From Symsagittifera roscoffensis (lineage: Eukaryota > Xenacoelomorpha > Acoela > Convolutidae): 64,000 bases of DNA. The stretch spans positions 28,656,495 to 28,720,494 of the forward strand of contig NC_087067.1 of assembly GCF_963678635.1 (NCBI RefSeq), in the 5' to 3' direction. Position numbers and translations under genes: made by a program. Positions 1 to 9,345 of the stretch are shown piece after piece. Each line of letters begins with the position of its first letter. Position 1 is the stretch's first letter. Under the pieces are notes generated by a model. The model worked only from the letters and a program-made list of their open reading frames with translations. It searched no databases and was not told the DNA's origin.

Positions 1-436
1 TAACCCTCTTTCTTGATTTTGGAGGTACCCTCCGAAGTGACCCTCCGGAGCGTGTTAAGCATCTTATTGACCCTCCTTAGTAAGTTTAAGGGGACCCTCC
101 GAAGTAACTTGGGTGGTTAAGATACCCTCCTAAGTAACTTGAGTGATTAAGATACCCTCCTAAGCAACTTGAGTGATTAAGATACCCTCCGAGGTAACCC
201 TCCGGAGTGTCTTAAACCTTTTAGCGACCCTCCTTGTAGGAGACTTGAGTAAACTTTCTGTGGCAGTTTGGGAAACGGAAAATATCCATTGAACTAGGAT
301 CATATTAGGATATTAGGCGTGCTTATCAGGATCATAAGAACCCATTCTGACCCGGAAATTCGTGATCAACTTTGGATTCTATATTGGGTGTATTAGAAGT
401 ACCCGAACAAAATTTTTTTTTTGATTGTGATTTTGG
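1..436. repeat. Minisatellite and flank
   Basis: The first 260 bases are dense in the motif ACCCTCC. A unit of about 30 bp, beginning GATACCCTCC and ending GAGTGATTAA, is repeated head to tail from about 120 to 210, with degenerate copies from about 50 to 120. No gene is visible. The right part (260-436) is unassigned and may belong to the 5' LTR or leader of the retroelement that follows, but without a second LTR its edge cannot be set. Confidence 0.6.
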
Positions 437-442
437 TTGAGT

Positions 443-790
443 GGTTGCCTTGAGCTACTTAATAGGAAAGTTCGGGCAATCCGGGAACAAATAAAAGAAG
501 ACCTCGGTGGGTGTATTAAGCAAATACACACCCACTTGAGAAGAAAAATTGTTCCCTACTCTCGTGCACTTGGAGCAGTCCGAGTGTGGGAGAGCTTTTT
601 CATAGACTTGACGAATTTTCGACCAAGAGGTTGCCTTGAGCTACTTAGTAGGACAGCTCGGGCAATCGCAGGACACCCAAAAGAAGACCTCGGTGGGTGT
701 ATTAGGCAAATACACACCCACTTGAGAAGACTGTGTCCTGGGCTTCGTTCTTTCGGATCGTTCCGATTGGGGGAAGTCTTTTTCTTTAAG
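443..790 (+). repeat. 186-bp tandem duplication with hairpins
   Basis: Two head-to-tail copies start with GGTTGCCTTGAGCTACTTA at 443 and 629, an offset of 186 bp. Each copy contains an imperfect hairpin (507-535 and 693-721) whose stem is GTGGGTGT/ACACCCAC with a 5-nt loop. A 142-codon open frame spans both copies (437-865), but it is mostly a by-product of the duplication and I do not call it a gene. The position upstream of gag suggests a duplicated leader or LTR enhancer segment; that is inference. Confidence 0.65.
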
Positions 791-865
791 ACTAAGTTTT
801 ATTTATCTATTTCTGAATCATCACTGCTTTTTATCAAAGATTGTTTAATTTTAACAAAGCAGTGA

Positions 866-1147
866 CTTGACAAATTGTGTAGCGATAAATTGATACTGCC
901 AAAAGGTCGCTGTCACCTGTAGGATACTCTTATCTGATTATCGATTGTGTTTTGTGTACCGATTATATCTTGTGGAAACTTAGTGTTACTGTTACATTAT
1001 ACAACCGGGTTAAGTTGGCATTATATCAACACTGGATAGACCCTGTGAGTAACTTTAGCTGAGTCACTAGTTTAGTCGTGATAGATCTAAGACACATTTT
1101 GATACTGACGGAATCGAGTAGGCAGCGTTAAGTGATTTAACTAAAAC
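866..1147. other. Untranslated leader upstream of gag
   Basis: This stretch has no coding signal and lies directly before the retroelement gag. It should hold the end of a 5' LTR and the primer-binding site, but no LTR pair is available for comparison and I cannot identify a convincing tRNA-complementary site. Confidence 0.35.
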
Positions 1148-4100
1148 TTGTTTGTGGTGCGTTTGTATTGCCATCAAATTACGAATATTTTCATTTTGTA
1201 TAAAACTATGCAGCGCAGGGACTCGTTAGGATCGACTACTAAAATTCCCAGGCTAAGCAAGGGAAGCACGCGGAAATTTAGAACTAGGCGTAGCCAAACC
1301 TCGTTTAGCAGCGCTTCCGACGCGTTTGCTGAAGACGAACCGACTAAAGGGCAATCTGATCTTTCAGTGATCGAAATGAAACTAAGGAACGAGAAGAACC
1401 TTGATGGGAACCAAGGCCGGAGCGCCGAGGCCGAGCCTGCGAGCGGAACGCTGGCGGATCCCTTTGACGAAGGGGAGCGAACGCTCGTTCGACCCGACTT
1501 TGAGCCAGACGAGGTCCTCGAACGAGAGGAAGTCGAGAGGACAGAGGAGACCTCGGAGCGTTCCGAGGTCGAGCCGCGAGAAGAAGTCTTGTTCAAGGGA
1601 ATGTCCAAATCGGAGACCAAGAGTCACAGGTGGAGGGGAGAATACTCACATTCGGCTAGTACCCACTCATCTCTGGCCAAGCAGAGCAACAACGCGATGA
1701 TGTCGAGTATAAGCCCGAGTGAAGAACAACCGGGTTCGAAAGCCAAGAAGAGTTGGAGGTCTCTGTACGACGAGCGCATGGCGTCACTACTAACTGTTGG
1801 TTTGACTTCCAGTTATGACTACCCGGAGACATCCCATCCGGATGTAGACTTCACACCGTGCCCAAGGAACGGGAAGAGCAGCAAGGCGTCATCAGTCTCG
1901 CCGAACAGGCCCATGTCAGATGGGATAACGATGGGAGCATCATCAACTTTTGACAGACTAATGACGTCAATGCACAAGCAAAAGGACGGAGCGTCATCGA
2001 GTACTAGGCTACCGCCGCAGCTGACCTCATCTTCTCTGGGGCTAACCCCGTCACTGGGGGCAGCTGGTGACATAAGTGATATGTTCGCTGGTGTGATGAA
2101 TGGCCTGGATGAATTGAGACGGGACATGACTAAGAAGATAGATCAAGTTGACGAGAGAGCTCACCATGGCAGAGATAGCTTGAAAGATGAGCTGACGCAC
2201 GTGAAGTCGCAGGCGAGGTTTGATCAGGCTCAGTTGATTCGCAACACTGATCAATAGCTAGCCGAGAGCCTGGCACAGGCAAAGAAAGAGTCAGAGGAAA
2301 GGGAGGCTAGGATGACAAGAGAGATCGAGCGATTATTGAATGATCATGATAGTACCTATGCCCAAACGATGACTGGCCTGGAAAAGAGGTTGGACGCCAA
2401 ATCTGACTTGATGATGCGGAAGCTTGACGCGATCCTGAACGGAAGTAGTTGGCAGGAGCATTCCAACTCAAGGGAGCGCTCACGCCATGCGAATGTTGCA
2501 GATGGTACGGGCAACAATGCCAGAGCCCAGCAAAGCTCGAGAACGAACTACGAGCATAGAAACAAGGAGTGGCCAAGGGCAGCCCCGCAGAGGCCTGGCT
2601 GGACGAATCCAGTACCGCCGGAGGCAGAAGCTACACCGGAGACAAGATTGCCAACCGTGCCACAAGTCAGTTCAGTACCAGACCTGACCACAGTCTCACA
2701 AGACACAACGATGTATGCCTCGATGTTTGAGCCTCTGAACAGATCTCTTGAAACATTCATCACCAAGCTCTCGAAGTCAACCGAGAGAGGAGAGAGGTCA
2801 AGAAGAACACTGAAGAAGCCAAAGTCATATAAAGACGAGTCAGATGGCTGCATTGATACTTGGATAGAGGTGATGAAGTTACACTTTGAGGAAGAGAATC
2901 TCTCCAAGAAACAAGAGTGCAGCGCGCTGACAAGCAACCTGGAGGGTACTGCATTAAATTGTGTGATGGCGAAAAGAGCCAATGAGAGAGACAGCGCTCG
3001 CAAGATATTCGACATCCTGCTGAATCGTTTCGGCTCGGGAGTACAAGGGCACCAGGCCATGGTGAAGTTCGAGAAGAGACGTCAGAGAGATGAAGAATCA
3101 ATAGATAAATTCTTGGATGACCTTGAACTGCTCAGGAGGAGAAGTAACCCGGATGAGAGAATATCCGAGAGAAACTTGGCGATCGCTTCGAAGTTCATGG
3201 AAGGAGTAAGGAGTGAGGAGTTGAAGACGATGTTGGCCACTCACTTCACCCTGTCGCTAGATCAGGTACCCACGCCCGACGACTTGCGTATGAAGTCACG
3301 CGAGTATTTACTGATAAAACCGAGGGCGCAAAACCGTTACAGCAATTATGGCAACTATAGCGGGACAAACACTGGTGCGAATTCCAGTTGGTACAAACCT
3401 CGCGATGACATGGACAAGAGGAGGTCATGTGCGAATTGTGGTTCGATGGACCATCACGTTTCTGCGTGTTCTGCATACAAACAGAACATGAAGGCCATAG
3501 GCTACTTTCTCGAGGACGCTGACGCGACCGACGAGGATCATGAAGAGTATGTGAGAGGGCTCATCATGAAATATGGTCCGAGGTGTTTCTTCTGTAATTT
3601 GGAGGGACACTTCAAGTCGGATTGTACTCAATTTTGGGACGCAGTAGCGGACGTGAAACATCCCCGCCATGAAGAGGCGCTTTCGGGTGTCAAGGCCAGT
3701 CGAGCACGTCTGATGAACGAGGCTGAATCTCGGAAAAAGGAGACGACACCGAACACCTTCACGACCAAAAAGGTTAAGACGTGGCCTGATGAGGTGGTAG
3801 CCTCGAACCTCGAAGCAGAGTCGTCTAGCCCACTCAAGGTGGATTACGGCCTGGCGGCAAGAACAGCTCTGCAGAATGTCAAACAGGACCTAGCCACGAA
3901 AGAAGTGGAGCAATGGGTAAGGTCGGAGCTGGAGAGCACAGATCTTCGGGAAGGTCTTAATGTCCTCAGTAAAACGACAGGAGCAGAAGACGAAAGAGAG
4001 CCCAAGAAACAGGGACTAAAACTGAACGTTATATCTGGCAAGACTTTCGGCATGACGAAGGCAGGGACCAAAATAATGTCTATCATCTCAGTCGCAGGGC

Positions 4101-4216
4101 ACCAGGTGGTCAAGAACCTGAGCGAGCCATCCGAGATTACACTAGTCCACCTGGACATCTATGCCGACTACCTGAAACAGAAGGATCCCAAACTGGACTC
4201 CAGGGCAGTGCGATGA
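1148..4216 (+). CDS. gag: Gag polyprotein (one in-frame TAG)
   Basis: Structural capsid/nucleocapsid protein of element A. The reading frame is open from 1148; a more natural start is the ATG at 1208 (MQRRDSLGS). It is broken once, by TAG at 2255-2257 in the context CAA TAG CTA, and resumes in the same frame to the TGA at 4214. The first part is charged and low-complexity (Ser/Glu/Arg-rich). About 2060-2430 is coiled-coil-like. About 2780-3330 resembles a retrotransposon gag capsid domain, with aromatic residues around DTWIEVMKLHF and ARKIFDILLNRFG. Two canonical CX2CX4HX4C zinc knuckles follow at 3429-3470 (CANCGSMDHHVSAC) and 3584-3625 (CFFCNLEGHFKSDC). At about 1020 codons it is long for a Ty3 gag. 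The TAG may be a CAG-to-TAG mutation or a leaky stop; the sequence alone cannot decide. Confidence 0.82.
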
Positions 4217-7200
4217 AAGTGGACGGACATTATATCGATGTCCATGGCCCTTACCCGATTCTGATGAATGTGGATGGCATCAATATCTACACGAAAGCTC
4301 ACATAACTGATGCGAACGATCAGGTTGGCCGGATATACATTGGTCAAGAGGAGCTGAAGGTCAGACGAATCGGACACAACGCGATGCTCGAGCAGGATAC
4401 TGTGCATATTGATTGCGAGGCAGATCTGGCCGCACACGTTCTGGACGTGCAAGGCAGACAACTTTCAGTGAAGGGACTGCTAGACACGGGAGCAGTAGTC
4501 AGTGTCATGCCAGTCAAAACTTGGACCGACATGGGTTTTGATAGGTCAGATCTCATACCGACAAGCATCAGGTTGGCAGCTGCCAATCAGGGAGCTATCT
4601 ATGTCACCGGACGAACACCGATCATCTCACTGCAGCTCGGAGGGAGACATCTTTGGATGAGCTTCCTAGTAGTAGAGAATTTGGACGAATCCGACCAGTT
4701 CATCCTAGGAAGGGATTTCGTTCGCAACTTTGACGTCACGATTGATCTCAATGACGGATTAATTAGGATCAAGGATCCTGAAAGAAAGTATGAGAAAAGA
4801 CCCCTTAATAAGATCTTAATTAATCAGGCCAAGGTGCCGATTTTTCTGGATCGAAAAGTTAGATTAAAACCGAACCAAGCCGTAATAGCAACGTTTAGGA
4901 TGAGGAACTTGAATGAACTCAGCAATGACAGACAGGTGTGTCTGGTACCAAATCCAAACAGTAAAAGCTCGGCTATTTTAGGAAGAAGCTTCTCGCTCAC
5001 TCAGAGCGGACTGTGTGTGAGTGTGTTATTGAACACAGAGGCAACAACAGTGACAATACAGAGGGGAAAGAAACTTGGCTACGCTTTGCCTCTGAACACA
5101 GACTTTCTGAGTGTGGAGAACTTGAAGAAGTTTGATGTAACTAAGTGTCCATTACATGCGAACCAAGAATGTATAATGAAAAGAGTAATTGAATTGAAAT
5201 CTTCTAGGAAATTGTTTTCAATGAAGTCGGAAACAGATGATGGGCTGTCTAGTTGTTCCAACTTTCCTGAGAGGCCGACGGAAGCAGAGTTAGCAGCTAA
5301 TAGGCCTGTCCTACCTGAGATAGAGCATCTGAAGGGTAAAATATCTGACAAGGAACTAGATTCGCTCAAGGCGGTGCTAAATCGGAACGCAGACGTTTTT
5401 TCGAAACACAAGGCCGACATAGGTTGTTGCAATTTTGTAGAGCACGAGATTGAGATAGAAGAGGGCTCGGTACCTCATAGGGAAGGGGCGAGAAGAATGA
5501 CCCCAAACAAGTCAGAAGCGTGTAGGAAGGAAATCGAGATGTTAATGGAGTACGACATGATCGAGCCGTCGAAGTCCCCATGGGCTTGTGGCGTGTTCAT
5601 GGCAAAAAAGAAAGGGGGACAACTTAGGTTTTGTTGTGATTTCCGTTACCTGAACGCAGTGACTATAAAAGACGCATACCCGATTCCCCGCATCGATGAG
5701 AGCCTATCCAAGCTGGGAGACGCCAAGTTCTTCACGACGTTGGATTTGGGCTCAGCATTCTGGCAAGTGCCGCTCAGAAAGCAAGATCGAGAGAAAACAG
5801 GTTTCGCATGTGAGCTGGGACTGTTCCAGTGGAAGAGGATGCCATTCGGATTGTGCAATGCGACGGCCACGTTCCAGCGACTGATGGCTCAGGCACTCAC
5901 GAGCGTTACTAAGAAGTATGGGAATCTCATCATGTGTTATGTCGATGATGTCGTGATTGCAACACCAACCTTAGAAGACCACATCGAGAGGTTGGAAGAG
6001 GTGTTTTCTTGCATGAAGCAGGCGGGTCTGAAATGCAAACCCTCTAAGTGTGAAATCCTCAAGGATTCCATAAGGTATCTGGGCCGCCTGGTTGACAAAC
6101 ATGGAGTGAGACCAGATCCAGAAGCGGTTGAAGCGGTGCTGACCTGGAAGGCACCTAAAACAGATACACAGTTGATGAGTTTTCTGGGATTCGCCAACTA
6201 TTATCGCGAGTTCATCAAAGGGTATGCTGACAAAATATACCCCATGCAGAGGTTGATGAGAAACAAGGGCAAAAAGTTCACCTGGACTGATGAGGCACAA
6301 GTATCATTTGAAAACATCAAACGTGAACTTTGCGAGGCACCGGTCCTCGGCATGCCAACGGAGAAGGGGATGTTCGTGCTGGACACGGATGCATCAGTGG
6401 TTGCGATATCAGGCATACTTCACCAAGAGCAGGAGTGGAACGGGAGAACGGTTCTTCGTCCGATAGCTTATGGAAGTAAAGTCCTGAGTGACACTGAGAT
6501 GAAGTACGGCGCACCAAAAGCGGAGATGTTTGCTGTGATCACGTTCGTGGAAAAGTACAGGGCCTACTTGGGGAGTGCTCCCTTCAAGTTACGTGTGGAC
6601 AATCGTGCCCTTGCCTGGCTGAAAACCTATTTGATGGACCAGAGCTACATTGGTCGTTGGATCGTGCGCTTGGATGGATACCACATGATCATAGAGCACC
6701 GTACCCGTGACAAGCACCAGAACGCAGATAGCCTCAGCAAAAAGACAGAATTTTATGAGCGCCTCGAAGAGAAGCAGGCTAACCAATCAGAGATCAAAGA
6801 CGGGTTTTCCTTTCTGGACAAAGAAACCTATGATAAGCTGCCACTTACTAGGTGGTTAGACAAATCAGGACATCCTATACCTGGACACCCTGACCTTCCA
6901 GTGGAGACGGCCGCGGAGATAAAGCTTTTAGCCAGAGGCGAACCCGTTCCGTTGGATCTGCTAGTCCTATCCAACTTGGTACAGCAAGAACTGACCAGGC
7001 TGGGTATAAACAGCATCGCTTTATTGAATAAGACGGTGAACGTGGCGCCGGACGTCATGGGAAAACTCCGTGACTTGTTGGATAGGGAAGTGGATAGGCA
7101 TGATCGTGAATGGATGGAGACCATGCAGAGGTTGACTGTCACCGAGAGAACAGAGAAGAGGCCAGTGTCCATTCCCAGCCGAGGCGTTGAACGGGATTGC

Positions 7201-9330
7201 AGGTCGATCGTCAACCAGCTGGTGACCTCGATGCCGAAAGAAGTCTTGTTGAGAACTTCGTTCACTGAATATGGAACATTGAATCAGAACCAAGCTACTG
7301 AGGAAGTCAGGATCAAAACGAAATCTAGCTTCACGAGGAGAGTGCACTTCACGGATGCAAAAGAGGAATACGAGCCAAGCCCAGATTGTTCGTCCGTGGA
7401 CGAGACAATGTCCGGGGAGTCTGACACCTTCGAGCCAGTCAAGGACGACTTGTCTGAGGAGTCAGACACCTTTGAGCCCGTGCAGGACAACTTGTCCGGG
7501 GAGAGGTTGACTAGACCACCTAGGGGCAGAATTTTGTCCGGGGAGTCGGGTTCAAAGCGACCGATGGACAGAGTTTTGTCCGGGGAGTCGAGAAACGTCT
7601 CAAACAACTTGGAATATGATGTTGGAGAATCAGTCGACTCAAGTGTTGACTCGGGACCTCAGTCCGGGGACAGCACGTCTGAAACAACTTCCAATTCTGA
7701 TATGTCAGAGATTGCGATCCACTCCTTATTGGTAGACTGGAAGCAGCGTGGGCTGGACCGAGAAATACATCAGGATCCAGACAGGGACAGATACACCTCA
7801 GATGAAGAGGGCACTGTGGTAGACAATGCCGCAGACGAGCTCGAACTGATAGCAGTTTCAAAACGCCCAACCAGATTGCTGCCACATGGTACGGTCGTCC
7901 GTACCAATCTGGAACCATCTGTGCAAGAAGCGACGCCTTTGAAAAAGATATGGTGTGTCAAGTTGATGGACGATGCTCATGCTCCGGAGATAATGAGTGG
8001 GCAAATGAACGTGGTGAAGACGTATTTGAAAGCCAGGTACAGGCTGTCAGATCTCCTGAGGGCTCAACGAAATGATAGAGAGACGAGCAGTCTGAAAAGA
8101 TGGATCGAGAATGGAGCACCTGACAAGGGAGACTTGGAAGAAGACAGCTACAAAATCCTGAAGCAGTTTTACCTGAAGAGGAAAGACTTGTTGTACCTGA
8201 ATAAGGACGGAATCGTGGCCTGTAAGCGCAAGGAAGAGGACAAGGTCCTTTATAAATACAATTCAATCGTGTTACCACAGTTGTACCAGACCGAATTGCT
8301 TTTTCGCTCACATGATCAGATGGGACATCAAGGTGTGGACAAAGTGTATAACAGGATACAAAAACGATTCGAATGGCCGGGATTGAAGAAGGCTTGTGAG
8401 AAATGGATAGCCGCATGCCTGTCTTGTCAACAGGCAACGGATCCCAGGAAACTGAGGTTCCCTCTACAGTCGATAGAATCGTCAAGTTTCAACGAAGTGG
8501 TGCAAATTGATCATCAGAAAATCTGCATGACAGCAACGGGCTATAATCAGGTGCTGGTAATGATCGACCATTTTACGAAGTATGCGGAGGCAGCACCCTG
8601 CATGACAGCATTGGCAGAAGAAACGTGCGATCATTTGATAAACGTGTGGATAGCAAGGCATGGCTGCCCCATCACGTTCCAATCGGACAATGACAAAGCA
8701 TTCGTAGGTGATCTCACGAAAGAGTTAATGAAAAGGTCGCAGGTAGCGCAGGCCCACTCGACCACTTATCACCCGCAAACGAATGGCCTAGTCGAGAGGC
8801 AGAATCGCACACTGGTATCCATGTTGAGAGTCTACTGCTCACGCTACATGGATGACTGGGACAAGCACTTACCGCAAGTGATGGGTGCTTACAACAGCAC
8901 GGAGCATTCCACCACGGGAATAAGTCCACATATGATGCTGACGGGTCATGAAAAAGCACTCCCGTTGACGTTCTTCTACCCTGAATATGAAGGGAAGAGG
9001 ACAGCACCGCAAACGTACGTGCGGGACGTTATCAGAAGACAACAGGACCTCAATGACTTATGCAGGAGGAATACGCAACAGGCGCAGATTAGACAAAAAA
9101 GGAGGTTTGATAAGAGGACAGCCGATGCAAAAGCCTATTCAGTTGGCGATTACGTCTGGGTGTTCCAGGAAGTGGTTCCACCAAAAGGAACCAAGAAACT
9201 ATTAAAGAAATGGCGTGGTCCATTTCAGATAACAAAGGTGCATCAAGGAGGTCGTTTTTATCGGCTGAGCACAGGAAGAGCGGCTCATTACGAGAACATC
9301 AAACCACACAACGCCTCGTCCGAGGATTGA
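4213..9330 (+). CDS. pol: Pol polyprotein: PR-RT-RNase H-IN
   Basis: Enzymatic polyprotein of element A, 1705 aa. The ATG at 4213 overlaps the gag TGA as ATGA, which suggests termination-reinitiation rather than a classic slippery frameshift. Aspartic protease: D91-T-G-A and ILGRD at about 164. Reverse transcriptase: YLNAVTIKDAYPIP near 479, LDLGSAF with D511, and the catalytic YVDD at 576-579. RNase H: D726, E771, D796, D839. Integrase: zinc finger H1367, H1372, C1402, C1405; catalytic D1433, D1492 and E1528, with 35 residues between the last two (DD35E). A C-terminal GPY/F-type segment (WRGPF) starts near 1667. Between RNase H and the integrase zinc finger is a spacer of roughly 500 aa with a repeated SGES-type motif, which is unusual. 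All catalytic positions are intact. Confidence 0.93.
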   Translation: MKVDGHYIDVHGPYPILMNVDGINIYTKAHITDANDQVGRIYIGQEELKVRRIGHNAMLEQDTVHIDCEADLAAHVLDVQGRQLSVKGLLDTGAVVSVMPVKTWTDMGFDRSDLIPTSIRLAAANQGAIYVTGRTPIISLQLGGRHLWMSFLVVENLDESDQFILGRDFVRNFDVTIDLNDGLIRIKDPERKYEKRPLNKILINQAKVPIFLDRKVRLKPNQAVIATFRMRNLNELSNDRQVCLVPNPNSKSSAILGRSFSLTQSGLCVSVLLNTEATTVTIQRGKKLGYALPLNTDFLSVENLKKFDVTKCPLHANQECIMKRVIELKSSRKLFSMKSETDDGLSSCSNFPERPTEAELAANRPVLPEIEHLKGKISDKELDSLKAVLNRNADVFSKHKADIGCCNFVEHEIEIEEGSVPHREGARRMTPNKSEACRKEIEMLMEYDMIEPSKSPWACGVFMAKKKGGQLRFCCDFRYLNAVTIKDAYPIPRIDESLSKLGDAKFFTTLDLGSAFWQVPLRKQDREKTGFACELGLFQWKRMPFGLCNATATFQRLMAQALTSVTKKYGNLIMCYVDDVVIATPTLEDHIERLEEVFSCMKQAGLKCKPSKCEILKDSIRYLGRLVDKHGVRPDPEAVEAVLTWKAPKTDTQLMSFLGFANYYREFIKGYADKIYPMQRLMRNKGKKFTWTDEAQVSFENIKRELCEAPVLGMPTEKGMFVLDTDASVVAISGILHQEQEWNGRTVLRPIAYGSKVLSDTEMKYGAPKAEMFAVITFVEKYRAYLGSAPFKLRVDNRALAWLKTYLMDQSYIGRWIVRLDGYHMIIEHRTRDKHQNADSLSKKTEFYERLEEKQANQSEIKDGFSFLDKETYDKLPLTRWLDKSGHPIPGHPDLPVETAAEIKLLARGEPVPLDLLVLSNLVQQELTRLGINSIALLNKTVNVAPDVMGKLRDLLDREVDRHDREWMETMQRLTVTERTEKRPVSIPSRGVERDCRSIVNQLVTSMPKEVLLRTSFTEYGTLNQNQATEEVRIKTKSSFTRRVHFTDAKEEYEPSPDCSSVDETMSGESDTFEPVKDDLSEESDTFEPVQDNLSGERLTRPPRGRILSGESGSKRPMDRVLSGESRNVSNNLEYDVGESVDSSVDSGPQSGDSTSETTSNSDMSEIAIHSLLVDWKQRGLDREIHQDPDRDRYTSDEEGTVVDNAADELELIAVSKRPTRLLPHGTVVRTNLEPSVQEATPLKKIWCVKLMDDAHAPEIMSGQMNVVKTYLKARYRLSDLLRAQRNDRETSSLKRWIENGAPDKGDLEEDSYKILKQFYLKRKDLLYLNKDGIVACKRKEEDKVLYKYNSIVLPQLYQTELLFRSHDQMGHQGVDKVYNRIQKRFEWPGLKKACEKWIAACLSCQQATDPRKLRFPLQSIESSSFNEVVQIDHQKICMTATGYNQVLVMIDHFTKYAEAAPCMTALAEETCDHLINVWIARHGCPITFQSDNDKAFVGDLTKELMKRSQVAQAHSTTYHPQTNGLVERQNRTLVSMLRVYCSRYMDDWDKHLPQVMGAYNSTEHSTTGISPHMMLTGHEKALPLTFFYPEYEGKRTAPQTYVRDVIRRQQDLNDLCRRNTQQAQIRQKRRFDKRTADAKAYSVGDYVWVFQEVVPPKGTKKLLKKWRGPFQITKVHQGGRFYRLSTGRAAHYENIKPHNASSED

Positions 9331-9345
9331 TGCATCCCAGCGGAC

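Noticed and set aside
437-865. 142-codon ORF with internal repeat
   Set aside because: It follows from the 186-bp tandem duplication; composition and position suggest leader or LTR sequence.
1174-9205. Many 60-175 aa frames opposite or inside gag and pol
   Set aside because: They are shadow frames of the retroelement genes without motifs of their own.
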